Below the pieces are notes generated by a model. The model was not told the origin of the DNA. It was given only the letters and a program-made list of their open reading frames with translations, and did no database searches. A stretch of DNA of 64,000 bases from Blakeslea trispora (lineage: Eukaryota; Mucoromycota; Mucoromycetes; Mucorales; Choanephoraceae): the NCBI GenBank assembly GCA_025331445.1, contig JAIWNE010000104.1:1-64000 (forward strand), written 5' to 3'. Position 1 is the stretch's first letter, and the number at the start of each line of letters is the position of its first letter. This document shows, in pieces, positions 1 through 11,998 of this stretch. The translations under genes were made by a program, and so were the position numbers.

Positions 1-517
1 AGTACAAGAGTAGGACTTGTCAATATCTAAACCCCTGCCTCGCTCTATATGCTTTTCTATACTTATGAATCAATAAACCTTCACCTTTAGCATATAGCTT
101 GTAATTTTTTAAAATTTTGCTAAGTCCTTTTAGAATTCAGATTGAAATATAGAAATAAAATCTATTGGCTACTTCTAAATAAATCGGCTTTAAACAATTT
201 TAGGGGGGCATACCCCAATTTAAACCAATCAAAATTACGGAAAAGTTAACTTTCCTTTTTTGCTACTCAATTTCCATGGTGGTGAAACTGATTGTCGGAG
301 TCTTAAAACGTTTATCGTGGAGCCGCAAGTTTGCTTTGCACAGAAACAAGGATCTGGCACTACTTTTAATTTTTAGAGTCCAGACTAAATTATAACTCCG
401 CTTTGGTCGGCATTTATCTCAATACTGAGGTGACGTTGTCTCACACGTTTTACTACTCTTATTATATATTTAAGAATAATTTTACATTACTTTATAAACA
501 TTTTTCTCTTCAAAAAG
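1..517. other. AT-rich leader, no gene seen
   Basis: No convincing coding sequence. The last 60 bases carry a run of TATA-like and pyrimidine-rich sequence leading into the decayed LINE ORF1 that follows, and a similar pyrimidine-rich leader is found at 16255-16280 in front of a related fragment. It may be the old 5' untranslated region and promoter of that LINE. Confidence 0.3.
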
Positions 518-1380
518 ATGTCAGACCTTCAGAAAGAATTCAACAACAACTCAACTCTGGTGCTTATTGTTACCTCCCTCCAAATATGGTGCTTTGTGCA
601 ACCACTTTTCTCCCCGCATTGCCACCCTAAGGTCATTGGGACTGAGGGTTTGGATCGTGCCCCTGGACGATCCGTCAAGATCGTCTTGGCTAATGATTCT
701 GTTGCTGCGCGCCTTTTGGCTCCCCTCTTCGCGTTGGTGAAGTTGAGCTCGTTTTCCGTCGTGTTGTTGCCTCGGTTGCCGCGCCCACCCATCGCTACCA
801 TTTGCGCCGCGTCCCGCGTGTGTCTGGTGACCTCCTCTTATGTCAGATTTTGGTAAGTGGGATCTCACGATCCAAGAGAAAGATAACAAGCCCGTTCCTC
901 TTTCCCTCGCCGTTCTCCCTGGAGTACGCCTGGAGTGTTTCCCTTTTGGTGCCTGCCGCCGTTGTGGCCTTCGCGGTCATAAACCTGATGTGTCCCTCTC
1001 CTTCTGTCATTTCCATTGCCGCAGTTACTGCGTCTATGGCTGGACTTTTTGCCCCCTCAGAGGTTGACTCTGCCGCTTCACCCGCTGTGGTTCACTCCCG
1101 CAAAGGACGGTCTAAGCGGAAGTCCAGAAGAATGGATTTGGACTTCTCCGCCTTTGGCGCGGGAAGCCAAAACTTTTTGTTTGAGGCTTCTGTGCCCCTC
1201 CTTCCCACTGCCAGTGTTGCCTCTTCAGCTTCCACAGTGCCTCTTTCTTCCGCCTCACCTTCTTCTGGCGAAGTTGATCCTCCATTTGGAGGATCAGCCC
1301 ATGGAAGAAGCTGATGCTTCCCCTTCCGCTGGTTATCCTGCCACGCGCGGGAAAATGATTGATGGAAAGAAGAAATCCTA
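518..1380 (+). pseudogene. Decayed LINE ORF1 (gag-like) protein
   Basis: This GC-richer island (about 600-1380) sits in AT-rich DNA and reads as protein only when the frame is changed several times. The first frame (518-856) begins MSDLQKEFN and contains a GLDRAPGRSVKIVLANDSVA stretch. A second frame (about 740-1314) and a third (840-1067) continue it. The third holds a zinc-knuckle-like CRRCGLRGHKPD followed by a second degenerate Cys/His cluster, and the C-terminal part is rich in Ser and Pro. This order (RRM-like region, CCHC knuckles, low-complexity tail) is that of nucleic-acid-binding ORF1 proteins of L1-type LINEs, which coat their own RNA. It is followed by an AATAAA at about 1476. 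No ORF2 follows, so this is a 3'-truncated or decayed copy. A related 5' fragment lies at 16255-16480. Family assignment is inferred from motifs only. Confidence 0.45.
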
Positions 1381-1449
1381 ATAAGTTTTGTGGCTTCTTC
1401 CCCATTTGTTTTTAAATCCATTTAATCATGTATTTCTTCTTGGTTTTCC

Positions 1450-4400
1450 ATACATTTATAAACCTTAAGCTTTTAATAAATGCTTTCTCTTATCTTGCCT
1501 GCCTAACATTCTTCTGTCGGAGTTAAGTAGATTTTTTCGGTTAATCATCAAGACAATCTGGAATTTTTTAAATTAACTAAAATACACAAACTTTTTGTAT
1601 TAGTTGCTTGATAAAGTAACGTTATTTTGTGTGAATTGTGAAGGCTCCAACATCATTGGTTGCCTATGAACAACATATTTTGAATTTTTGAACAGGATAC
1701 ATGATATTTTCAAGAATAGACTGATTTAAAGGTGTTGCTAACATGATATTCAACATCTTGACCATTTGTTTTAAGAATTAAAGTCAAGTCTTGATAGTCT
1801 CATATTTTAAACTTCTTTTTAATCATATTTCTAATTTAAAATGCAAAAAATGGCTTAAACCCTTTGCAGTATAATTTCTAGTGAATTTACAGCTTTAATT
1901 ACTTAACTCTTTTTTAGTTTACAACAAACGTTTGAAATAATTGATGAAAATAGTTTTTAAGGTATGTTCTTGATGTTATGTTGGCAACAACATAATTAGA
2001 TACTCGTGTTAAAATGACTCTAAAGTATTGAGTTCTAAATTAGTAAAAAGGATAATCGTTAATTTAACATAAAATTTGTATAGAATAGTCATAAAGAAGT
2101 TATAAAGCCTCATTAAATGAAACTATTCATTTTTTCTTTTTATCACAGCTACAACTTTTTTAAAAAGTTTTAAACATCAAATTGATAAGTACTTTATTTT
2201 TTGATGAATAATTCATCATTACAATAATAGTCTGGATCACGCGGGGTGTATGAGCACTGTCAATTTATTTATCTGCAAATGCACAGTTTTTAGGATAATA
2301 AAACATTTTGGGTACAGTTTCCGAGTAAAGAAAAAAATAAAATCTGTATTTTGATGATCTGCCATTAGATTAACTGATACCCATTTCAAACTACTTCTTT
2401 AACGCCACAGTGTCATCCCGCTTGCTTATTGGCCTTCGAGTTCCGCGTTTGATTATTGGAAGATCGTGAAAATTTTAAAATGATATCTAAGTTGGCTAAC
2501 AAAGGTTAATTTGAACAAATTTAGTTTATATTGTACTTTTGGAGTGAATTTTGTTTCAAACTTTAAGTTAGAGTTGTTTTTGGAGATAAAATTCAATAGC
2601 AAATGTTTGTATCTAGTCATACCAACAATCTTACAACTTTGACGAAATTTCATAGATGTAATGATATCTCTTGCAGATATATTAACTACATTTCAACAAT
2701 AACATGTAGGTTTACAGGTTCATCTAAGTCAAACTTTACATTGTCAATCATTTTTATATATATGAGAGCTTATCTGTCTCAGCGTTTAAATTTCAGGTGT
2801 CAAAATGTTTTTATGATCTTATAAATGGATTATCTGCATAATTTTTCTCCATATAAATTTTGCGTAAACGCATAGCATGCTTTTTTGTTTATTCAAATGG
2901 AGATACGCGCAACTTGGAGTTCCATATTCATTTTTGTTTTCAGAGTATGCTGTCTAAATCATTTGTTTATGTTTGATTTTGTTATATATAGTTGGACATC
3001 TTTAGAAGAAGTAATATCTTTTGAATCATTAACTGTTTAATCAGTAATAAATTGCCAATCGTCAGAAAGGTGTAAGTACGCCAAAAGTCAATATATATTG
3101 TGGAATCTTGACTCATATGTCGTTTGATGACATTCCTTGAAGTGATAACACATCGTCGAGGAACAATAACAAGAAAGCAGCGACGTTGAGGATATTATTC
3201 AGTACTTTCAATCAACTAATGCGTATCACGCAATGACGTTAATGGTATTTTCGCTTATCAAATTTAGACTTGTCAATTTCAGTCACGGTCCACTTCCCTA
3301 AGGATGAAAAACGCGGAAGTCGTGATATTAATAGGCTGCGGAGTTCAGATTCAAGCTAGTAGATATATTTTGAGCCTAGTTAGTCATGTTATTTGAAATG
3401 CTCTGAATTTTACAGGTTAAAAACCAATTAAAATTAAACTTTCTCTGTCAGTGGGGTTTTAATTAGTAGAATGTCAAGCGTAGGTTCGGTAGATTGTGTG
3501 TTTATATCACTTATCTCACAATTTTGTTTTGTTAATTCTTTGAAAAATTACGAGTTTCTCAAAGTTTTCGTTAATTTCTATTATATCATAAATTTTTCGA
3601 GGAAGGAATGAAAATGTAATGCTTATTTTGAATGAATTAATTAAAATGTTCAGAATGAGTTCTTAAATTTATTTAGAAAAAACGTAAATTTAAGTAATCG
3701 CTTCACCGTTGGACAAAATGCTTGCTTTGAAGAAGTCGTACAAAAAAAATTTAAATCTATTTATACAAGATTGGAAGTTGTAAATGTAACAAATAGAAGA
3801 TTGGTTGCGAAAACAAATCTCTCGTTTACTAAAACATCAAAATTTTACTAATGTATCAAATGTAACGCAAACATTCAGCAACCTTAATTTGAAAGTCAAA
3901 AATAACTTTTTTCAGCATTAATATTGTTTCTTGATTCAAAAATAATGTTATAGGACTTTCTTTTCCAACAGGTTTTAATGCAGATTTGATTCAGTAGTAA
4001 TTTTTAATTAAACTGATGAGTTACGAAGTTTCTCGCAATTTTTAAATAGCACGAATACAATAGTTAAGAAAAGTCACGCCTGTCAAAATAAGTTAGACTT
4101 TCTTTGCTTTTCAACAGAAATGCAAATCTACGATTTTCATGAAAAGATTTTTGATGTTTCTAAACGTGTAGTTAATGCAACTAGATGTTGTAAGTAAGCG
4201 TTGATAGTACTCAAGTGATGAAGCTTTGTATTTGGAAAATATTAACTGTGAAAGCGCAGAAAGACAAATGGGTAACTTATTCATTCTTTTATCTTGATGA
4301 CGAGAAACATGTCATCTATTTAATGAATTTACAACGACTATTGATAAAAAATGACTAAAAATTGGTACCTTCGAATATTTTACTTAAAGTTAGAATTGAC

Positions 4401-5090
4401 GGTTGATGATCAAGCTTTAGAAACTTGCTCTTGTTATAAAAGGAACTATTCTTATTAATGTATGACTTCTTTGAAGGTAACCTCAACCATTGATCAGCTC
4501 GATTTTGAGCTTAGTCTCTGCTGTCATTCATATCTAGAATATGCAATAAAGTCGATTGATACTCGGTCTAAACTAGGGTAGCTACATCTTGCATATTAAG
4601 GTGATTCACTTAATCTTTAATTAGCTAGATATTAATTCTAACTTTAATACATAAAGTTACTTTCATAAAGCAATTTTTCTTCTAAAATCAACGTTTAGTG
4701 AACTTTAATGATTAGTTAATTCTGGTGCACTTAACACATCCTTCAAACTAGTTAGTCTAAAACATTTAAAAGATTTATGACACTTATCGCTTTATAACAA
4801 AGCAACCAAAACCATGAATTGATTCTTTTTGTAAACAATAGGAAGGTCAACATTCTATTATATTATTTGAAGGGTAAATTTTAAAATTGCAGAAATTGCG
4901 ACACAATTATAGATATAATCCAAAAGGGTTTCCTGACAGCAAAACTATCAATAAGATCAAAACGTCTATCACTTGAAAACCACACAATGCAAAGCAAGAT
5001 ATAGTTGAATTATATTAAAAATATGACATTTTCTACCAAAGCATAACACTCTACTTTTTAAGACATCACTGAAATGAAAATACGTTTTAT
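1450..5090. other. AT-rich region without recognisable genes
   Basis: I see only short spurious open frames, A/T runs and no inverted termini. Probably intergenic or fully eroded repeat DNA. Confidence 0.4.
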
Positions 5091-5093
5091 AAC

Positions 5094-5414
5094 TTGCGAT
5101 CAACATATTTTGAATACGCAAGGTCATGTGACTGTCAAAGATCTAAACAAAACGTTCCTTATTTGGAGTATGATCATGCTTTAAAAAATGGCTTAAAGAT
5201 CTTGTGTAAAGTTACTCAAAAGCAACAAATAATTGAAGAGCTTGAAGCTAAGGCCTTAGCCACTGCTGTTATCGACAACGAAAGCGTTAGGTCTGATAAA
5301 GCGAAAACACTTGAGCTGCTGACTTTGCTTTTTACAGTGGACTCTTGCCTTTACGCCAAACAAAAAATCCACTTGGCGAATTCAAACAAGTTCAAATCTT
5401 TCATGTATTTTTAA
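5094..5414 (+). other. Possible small ORF, 106 codons, unknown
   Basis: An open frame that starts from TTG rather than ATG, in AT-rich DNA. The middle (EELEAKALATAVIDNES) looks helix-forming and the second half has Leu-rich heptads, but there is no recognised motif, no clear promoter and no neighbouring gene to give context. It may be an eroded exon of an element or chance. I do not assign a function. Confidence 0.15.
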
Positions 5415-6649
5415 GGTGTTAAAGACATTTGCTCTCACCAAAAACGTCGAATAAATTGCAATTTATTTTAAATGTTGTTTAATTCGATAAAGACAAACAA
5501 AATAGATTAACAAAAACGAACTAAAACATAAGTTTATTTGATGGTTTTAATTGAGACTCCGTCTTTTGCGTGACATTCAGTGCATCTATATCTTCTTGCA
5601 AGAAATAAACCAATTCCAAAACTTTGTCATTAATTGCAAAAGTTTCACAACTACTACATTTAAATGCACTTGTTGCAAATTTAAAGCGATTACACCAGAT
5701 TGATTCTCCTGAAATTTCAGCTTTGTTTTAGATTGTATATTTTTATGAAAATAAAAGAAACACAAGAGTACATTAAAGCTGGTAGTAGTCACTTTTTCAA
5801 TGAACTGCCAAATTTATGCTAACTCTCACTTAAAATGAGAGCATTTTGGATGAAATTCAAGCAGAGCTTATACCATCACTTGTTTTAAAAATTAACTTTA
5901 GATAAAGCAGCAATTGTAAGTAGCAAAAATATGTCACCATCCCTTTCAAGTAACCTCTTTGTTTGCAGAAACCATTTGTATGCAATCATGTATTAACATA
6001 TGCACTGGTAACCTCATTTATCGTTTTAAAATTAAGCAGAAGTTTTTATTTTAATCCGCTCTTTTACCTGCTTTACAGATGAATTACAACTTTATTGAGA
6101 TGGCTGTTGGGTATAGGTGGAGGCAACTCTATAAGTCAAATTTTTGAACCTAACACTACAGCGCAAGAAAATTTAATCTGTGGTAGTTTGGCCCAAACGA
6201 TAAGTTTTGGATAGCAGATTTGATGGATTTAGTAAATAAACGATTCGATTTTTTTAGTTCATTGTACTCCTACATGTTCAAGGTTGTTTAGTTAAAAGTT
6301 TGAAGCAGATTGGAAAGGTTGACCAAGTGCGTGCTATTTTCATCCATCGAATTTCTTTAAAATAAATTCTAAGTGCTAAAAAAAATATCAGACAAGCTGC
6401 TTTTTAACAGAAATATTAAAAACAAAAGAAAAAAAAAGTCATGCATGAGTGCGAAATTGCCATGAGCTAAAAATGGGGGACAAACAATGAGTATTTCATG
6501 CAAAAAGCATGCTAATTAGGAAATTGGGGGTTAGGCTATTTTGGGAGAATCGTTTTAGGCAAAAGAACTAAATACCATCATATTACATTGCTAAATGTGT
6601 TTAGCTCTTTATAGACAAAAATTACCATTCATTCTACAGTAAAAGTTGC
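5415..6649. other. AT-rich gap, nothing recognised
   Basis: No conserved motif, tandem repeat or element terminus was recognised. It ends where the 1.7-kb inverted repeat arm begins. Confidence 0.35.
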
Positions 6650-8405
6650 TCTTTATGCAAATCCAAGACATTTCCCATTTCAGTACAATTTTAGCTTGAA
6701 TCTGTCAATGAAATCATACTTTCTTCCCATCACTGTCATATTTCATATATATACTGGCTATTTTTTTCAATCCCCCATTTTCTTTTTTCTTTCTTTTTTT
6801 TTTTTTAAATGCACAGCAAACGGTAAGCACTTTTATCTTTTTTTTATTTTCTTTTTTTTTTACAAATATTTTATAATCCATCAACATTACTGACTCTCTT
6901 ATTTCACACTAGCTTCATGTATATCACCTTATTATAACAACATTCTAACACCTCGACTACGCTTCTCTTCTCATTTCTTTGCAGCTTCGATCTTCTTATT
7001 AGTATGCATTTGCTTGTCTTCAACATTTTATACATTTATACAACCACTTATCATGGATTCTAGTAGACAATCCCTTATTCATCTCACCCTCTTCTGTGCT
7101 ACTTTTTACCGCCTCATCCATGACTTTTTTATCCATGCTGTCTGCTTTATACCATGTTGCTCAAACTTATACTTCTTTGACTGAAACCTGAATACCATGT
7201 CTATCTATGCTGCCTATCAGGCTCGATGCCTCTGCTCAAATATTTCTTGCCCGAATTCCTTCGATTTCCTTAGTTATCTGTTCAAATGCTATTGTGCACA
7301 TTGCATTCACTAAATTTCTCTATTCGTAGTCATCGACATGAAACCTCTTCGTAACCAGATATTCAACTGCTTATTGTATTTCCATCCTATGTCTGATCTG
7401 TTCATGTCTGTCTTCTTTCTTGTGTGCTCATTTGGTCTGCCTGTTCCGTCATTATCACTGATCATTATCAAAGCTTCAAGAAATACTTTTCCTCTTTACT
7501 ATACCGTCGTTCAGGGTACTTGGTCTCTTCTCATGTCGCCATCTCTTTACCTCATCTTCAAGAAATGCTCTTTATCCGCCTATTCTCCTTCCACTACTAT
7601 GGTCTGTGCTTTTAAAGGTTGCCGAATCTCTTTTTGATCGAACTTGGGTTCCTTCCAACTTTACTGCTTATTTTTTTCTTCTTTTTGTGTCTTCTCGCCT
7701 TTGCTCATGCTTACATGTGTGTTTCATCTCAGATGAGGTTGCCTCATCTCTTTGAATCTCTTTCGTGACAAGTGAAATACGGCTTCCAGACTATTTTTAC
7801 TCTGCTATCTTATCAAGTGAATTCCTTTTTATCAACTGTTCACTTCTGACTGTTGCTCTCAGCGTGGCTGGACTCATGAGGTACCTAATCGCAACTAACG
7901 GAATCAACATGCTCATGACAAAGTACATGTGTAAAGGATCTCGTCTCATCTTTATTTTTTTTGTTTTTTAGACTTGCTATGCTATTTACTTTCTTCCTCT
8001 ATTGTTTCTGACTCTTGTGTATACTGGCGACGAGTGATCTCTTACTTGGTGTTGCTCATGACCTTGCATGTTGCTTCAAGTTGGCTGTCAAGAAAAAAAA
8101 AAATTTCGAAAAAAAAATCTTGATTAAGGCTGAATATTTTTTCAAGCGCAGCTACTGCAAAGCGATTAATGTGCTTACTGAAGGCTCTAGTCATGGAAAT
8201 TAACTCATTTCTGCTTCCTATACTGCTTCTTATGATCCCAAAAGGCACCTATATCAAAGCCAAGCATGCCAATCAATCTGAATACACCTGATGCAGCATT
8301 CCTATTGCCAAAAAGGACATCTGAGCTACAAATCAGCCTAAAGAAGAATCCATATATATCATTTATTTAATTCAAATTAATAAAATTAAAAAGCCTGATT
8401 TGCCT
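6650..8405 (+). repeat. 1.7-kb dispersed repeat, arm 1 (probable LINE remnant)
   Basis: The whole segment is repeated in inverted orientation at 24775-26470, including a pyrimidine tract near 6770-6870, the region around 7500-7620, and the block near 8230-8340 that reads TGCCAATC with GATGCAGCATTCC. The plus strand is T/C-rich, like the decayed LINE at 18240-19980. A short similarity (ATGGAAATYAACTCAT at about 8193 and 19918) suggests it is the 3' part of a LINE of the same type. Reading frames are broken throughout, so it is non-functional. Confidence 0.45.
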
Positions 8406-8639
8406 ACAATTATAAAAAAGACGCAATGTAACGAACATGATTGGCCTGTAATACTAGATGATCCAGTAGTATTCAAGCTTACTTAAAGGAATACCGACAA
8501 ACCATTAGTCTGTTTATTATTTATCCACATAGAACATGATTATTTAAACCTCTTTAATGTTTGCATTTTCATTTGATGCTGAAGCTCCACTTGAACTATA
8601 TAAGCGATCATCATTGGCCTTCATAGCGGTATACCAATG

Positions 8640-8830
8640 ATTTTAAGCAGTCAAAAAATGGGCCAACCTACCAAAATTGGGCCATCGGCAATGGGCCGAT
8701 GGCCCATTTTACTGCAAACCAAAATTGAGCTAAACGCATTTTAGCCCATTCGATTTGTTAGTAGACCGATTGGGCTGTAAGGCCCAAAAATTGGGCCATC
8801 AGCCCACCCGCTTGAGCCGTAGTGTAAGTT
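8640..8830. repeat. TGGGCC-rich palindromic element
   Basis: A GC-rich patch in AT-rich DNA. TGGGCCATCGGC (8678-8689) is followed after 5 bases by its exact reverse complement (8695-8706), giving a 12-bp stem. Further TTGGGCC or GGCCCA copies occur on both sides up to about 8808. It could be a foldback or MITE-like element or a protein-binding array. No flanking target duplication was found. Confidence 0.4.
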
Positions 8831-9565
8831 GTAGATATCAGATATATTTCATTTTTTTATTCTTAAGACAAACTTAATAATGCTTCATTTTAGCAGAAAT
8901 TTTAGGGTAACTTTTCATAGAACATGCTTTTTTTAATTAGCCATCACCTGAAAACGCTATACTATATAAAAAGTTGAAAATCAGCAATCAATAAAAACGA
9001 AAACTCAACAAACTTTTGAAAATGGGAAGGAATATCAAGCGTAAAATTAATGTGGAATCAACTATATCCAAGTCAAAAGCTTTACATCTTCAACTTTGAC
9101 TATAAACACAATTTAAGAAGTTATCTAGAGTTTACTTGCGCACTTCAAAATAAGATATGTCACCAGACCAGAGGAGTTTTAAATAACAGCTTCATTTATT
9201 CAGTATGGACTTCCTTTTTGATACGGGTCTTTTTATCCAGACAAATCGGCTAAGAAAGCCACAAAACGTTTTCAATTTATTTGTAAAATCTTTGTTTAAA
9301 ATAAGAGTGCAAATTAGAAACCAAACAGCACATAAATCACTAGTATCTTATAGAAATCTGAATATTCTGATTAATGGCATCTATCGTCGTACGGCGTTAC
9401 TAACATGGTAATTTTTTATGTAGAAAATCTCCTAGCATTTTACTGTTAATTGATGAAACTAAAAAATGCTTTGTCGACTAACAGGTGTAAAGATTTAAAG
9501 TTGTTCTAAGTGAGGAATCCGTATTTTGATGCTGCCGGCTTCGTCAAAAGAAGTCAACAAAACGT
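8831..9565. other. AT-rich gap, nothing recognised
   Basis: Short open frames on the plus strand lack motifs or homology to anything recognisable. It lies downstream of the helicase relic, so some of it may be that element's old 3' part. Confidence 0.3.
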
Positions 9566-10445
9566 TCATTTTTGTCGAAATAATTTAATAACAAGCAAAT
9601 AGCTTTTTAAAAGATCAGTCGATCTATGCATGCTTTGTTTTACCAAATTAATTTCCTTTGGTTTTGCAGTAAAGTCGAATGTCAATTTTTGATTTAAACT
9701 TGTTTCTGGAATTTGAAAGTGCATTCGAGTAGTTGATAGTAGCCTTGCAAAGACCAAATTTATTCTTGACAAACTTCTGCGTTTCAAGTATTTGAAAAGG
9801 TGCATTGATCTGTTGCCAGAAATGAGCTTGATTTGATTCAAGTGGTCATTGGCAACACCAAAGAAATACAGGTCAGAAGCATTTTTGACACGAGACATGG
9901 CAACATATAATTGACCATGGCTTTGCATCGATGTTAAATGCACAGCAACGGCGGCCAAAGTCATGCTTTGTACTTTGTGTATTGTACAAGCAAAGGCAAC
10001 AACAAAAGGAAATTGGTAGCGTGAATAACCGGTATCGGACACAGTTCTTCTTATTTTTTGATGATTTTAACGCTGTTATTTTGGACATTCCTTACTCTGA
10101 GGCCAGCCTCGTTTACTGCTAATAGAGTGCAGATGCTTCCGTTGGTCCAGCCATTTTCTACATCTGCATTATCTTTTAGCATGAGGGGAAGGTCAAGTTT
10201 CACTTCGAGTGTTTTTAATAGGTGCGTTTCTTTCGATGCCAATCGTGCTGCGGTTTGGCTGCCTACAAAATAATCTTGGCTTTCTAGATGATAAGAGGGG
10301 CCACTGATTTTTTTCAAAGCTTTTTTGTTTCCTCTATTGACCCGATCGTTTGTAGTATATAAGCGAACTGCATTTAAAGGAATGTTGTCTCGACTGACAA
10401 GACGATCCAGAAGAAAGTTTTGGATAATACTACGTCCACTCAGTT
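9566..10445 (-). pseudogene. Pif1-like helicase C-terminal relic (Helitron type)
   Basis: Two minus-strand frames give the C-terminal half of a Pif1/RecD2-type DNA helicase. The first, about 10445-10051, carries LYTTNDRVNRGNKKAL, then LPLMLKDNADVENGW and NGSICTLL, which is the conserved 'metal/ML.N.D...GW.NG' segment of the 2A/2B domain. The second, 10042-9566, carries FPFVVAFACTIHKVQSMTL and SHGQLYVAMSRV, the family's last conserved helicase motifs (the SH3-like insertion and motif VI, with the arginine finger region). The two are joined by a frameshift at about 10045. The N-terminal ATPase half with Walker A is absent. In fungi such fragments usually come from Helitrons; it differs clearly in sequence from the Helitron at 59513-63894. 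Upstream lie direct TTGTCCACTC repeats rather than the missing half, so the gene is truncated. It does not encode a working helicase. Confidence 0.7.
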
Positions 10446-10597
10446 TGTCCACTCGAAATTTCCCTACAGACACCCCAAAAACATTTTGTCCACTCACCCT
10501 TTCAAGTTACGATAGTAATAATCCTTGCTCCCCCCAACTTTTTTGTCCACTCGATGTACAAATTTCTAATAAAGGAAAGAGGGATACTTGTCCACTC
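10445..10597 (+). repeat. Four direct TTGTCCACTC repeats
   Basis: The 10-mer TTGTCCACTC occurs at 10445, 10486, 10543 and 10588 in the same orientation within 153 bases. Such clusters are typical of subterminal transposase-binding sites of DNA transposons. The junction with the truncated helicase at 10445 fits with an element end here. No matching second cluster or TIR was found. Confidence 0.4.
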
Positions 10598-10657
10598 AAA
10601 TTTAAAAATGATCACTTCAAGTATTGTTGTTTAGCGTTTGATAGTTAGTATTCTATT

Positions 10658-11419
10658 TTATTCAATTAAAATTGGGACAGGATGTGCATTATTTTTAGGC
10701 TTTTTGCGAAACTGGTGCCATTTGTTCCAGTACGATTCATATTCTTCCGACTTTCCTTTAATGTTAAAGTAAAAATGATAAAATGTAGGCAAGTTTGTCT
10801 GGTTGATGCCAAGCTTGATTGCATACCAGTGCCGATTGAGAGAATTTTGAATGTGAATGGCAACTGGCTTGGACTTTGTTTTTGGCATATTCAAAGGTAA
10901 ATAGATCAAAGCAGGATTTACAGAAGGATCCTCATCTTCTGATGAGGGATAGATACAGACGGGGATGTTATAAGTGTCTGCTGCTAGTTGAGCGCAATCA
11001 GGTTCATAGAACCATCCTGGTATATCAGTTTTTCTGAGGCCTTCCTTGAGAGTTTGTTCCAGTCGATTAATATCGAAAGCGGGGAAATGTTCTGTATACA
11101 ATTGCTTGTATCTCTCTAACGTTTCCAACATCTTACGTCTGACAGAGAGGTATTGGTCTCCATCTTCGTATCTTGTATTGTTCGAATCAACAAGAAAAGC
11201 AATAGATCGAAATCCACAGTTTCCGTCCGGTTTAGGATCAAGATATCCTACGATATCTGATTTGTTTATAGCTTTACTCAGAACATTGCTGATTGCCTGA
11301 GTAATTTTGCCTCTCGCACGCTTGTTAGCTCTGAATGATTTGTCATACACAAAATCATTCTTTCCATAGCTGACATCAGGAGCTGCTCTCTTTCGACTTG
11401 TTTTAGCTACTGCTAGCAA
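10658..11419 (-). CDS. OTU-type cysteine protease exon of MULE-1
   Basis: Last exon of MULE-1, open for 253 codons. OTU proteases cleave ubiquitin or related modifiers with a Cys-His-Asp site. The Asp/Cys box is DGNCGFRSIA (Asp65, Cys68 counted from the exon's first Met) and the catalytic His is in NRHWYAIKL (His197). The 130-residue spacing is normal for the family. DCAQLAADTYNIPVCIY between them matches the OTU core strand region and is shared with MULE-2 (CAQLAADT). The N-terminal 45 residues are basic (KRARGK) and may be a nuclear signal. The Met is probably not a real start: an acceptor TAG sits just upstream at about 11415 and the reading joins the preceding exon. Whether the protease processes the transposase, protects it from degradation or acts on host ubiquitin is unknown. 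Confidence 0.7.
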   Translation of the reverse strand: MLAVAKTSRKRAAPDVSYGKNDFVYDKSFRANKRARGKITQAISNVLSKAINKSDIVGYLDPKPDGNCGFRSIAFLVDSNNTRYEDGDQYLSVRRKMLETLERYKQLYTEHFPAFDINRLEQTLKEGLRKTDIPGWFYEPDCAQLAADTYNIPVCIYPSSEDEDPSVNPALIYLPLNMPKTKSKPVAIHIQNSLNRHWYAIKLGINQTNLPTFYHFYFNIKGKSEEYESYWNKWHQFRKKPKNNAHPVPILIE

Positions 11420-11446
11420 AAAGGTAAGTAAGTCAATAAATTAACT

Positions 11447-11998
11447 TTACCGCAAGCTTTTACCTATAACTTCATCTGCGCTGCTCTTACTTTTCTTCTT
11501 GATCATCGATTTACCAGCAGCTATCTTCATCTTCATCTTTTCCTCTTTCTTAGCCATCTTGGCATCTTTCTTCTCTTTTTCCAAAACATGCTCATAATGA
11601 ATCTTGCTTCGTTTTACATTTTTTGGTCGCCCTTTAATGCTGATGTTTGTTCTTGGAGGCAAAACCTTTTCAATCCTATTAGACTCTATCTTTTTCATTG
11701 CATTTTGAACTGAGTCAATCAAATTTTCTCTGTCTTGCTTTGTGGCAAGCGAGTCATGAAAGTCAACCAGGTCAGATGCAAGGGCAAGGATTGAAGCATT
11801 TTCCGTTGAATCAACATTGACTGTGCAGTCATCATCCTCATCATCCTCATCAACATCAGTCTCCCATAATTCTTCCTCTTCTTTTTCTTCTTTTTCTTCT
11901 TTTTCTTCTTTTTCTTCTTTTTCTTCTTTTTCTTCTTTTTCTTCTTTTTCTTCTTTTTCTTCTTTTTCTTCTTTTTCTTCCTCCAAATCAACTACATC
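11447..11998 (-). CDS. MULE-1 acidic/basic linker exon with EEK repeats
   Basis: An exon between the SWIM and OTU domains. It begins VVDLEEEKEEK just after an intron acceptor at about 11998, holds about twelve EEK triplets, an Asp-rich patch (DVDEDDEDDD), then a Lys-rich half (KEEKMKMKIAAGK) ending near a GTAAAAGC donor at 11449. It has no fold that I recognise, and probably forms a charged helical linker. In MULE-2 the same position holds a KEADKERVKKRKMDEK-type charged segment, so charge rather than sequence is kept. GRPKNVKRSK looks like an AT-hook-like motif (GRP flanked by basic residues), and MULE-2 has GRPKLSKRNK at the same place. Confidence 0.55.
   Translation of the reverse strand, partial: DVVDLEEEKEEKEEKEEKEEKEEKEEKEEKEEKEEKEEKEEEELWETDVDEDDEDDDCTVNVDSTENASILALASDLVDFHDSLATKQDRENLIDSVQNAMKKIESNRIEKVLPPRTNISIKGRPKNVKRSKIHYEHVLEKEKKDAKMAKKEEKMKMKIAAGKSMIKKKSKSSADEVIGKSLR
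11878..11982 (-). repeat. 9-bp coding minisatellite (EEK)n
   Basis: Plus strand reads (CTTCTTTTT)n, about 11-12 near-perfect units in tandem. Because the unit is a multiple of 3 it expands or contracts in frame and encodes Glu-Glu-Lys on the minus strand. Confidence 0.9.

Noticed and set aside
8015..8203. Small gene at 8015-8203 and its antisense at 8042-8248
   Set aside because: They lie within the dispersed 1.7-kb repeat, overlap on opposite strands and are not kept open in the second copy.
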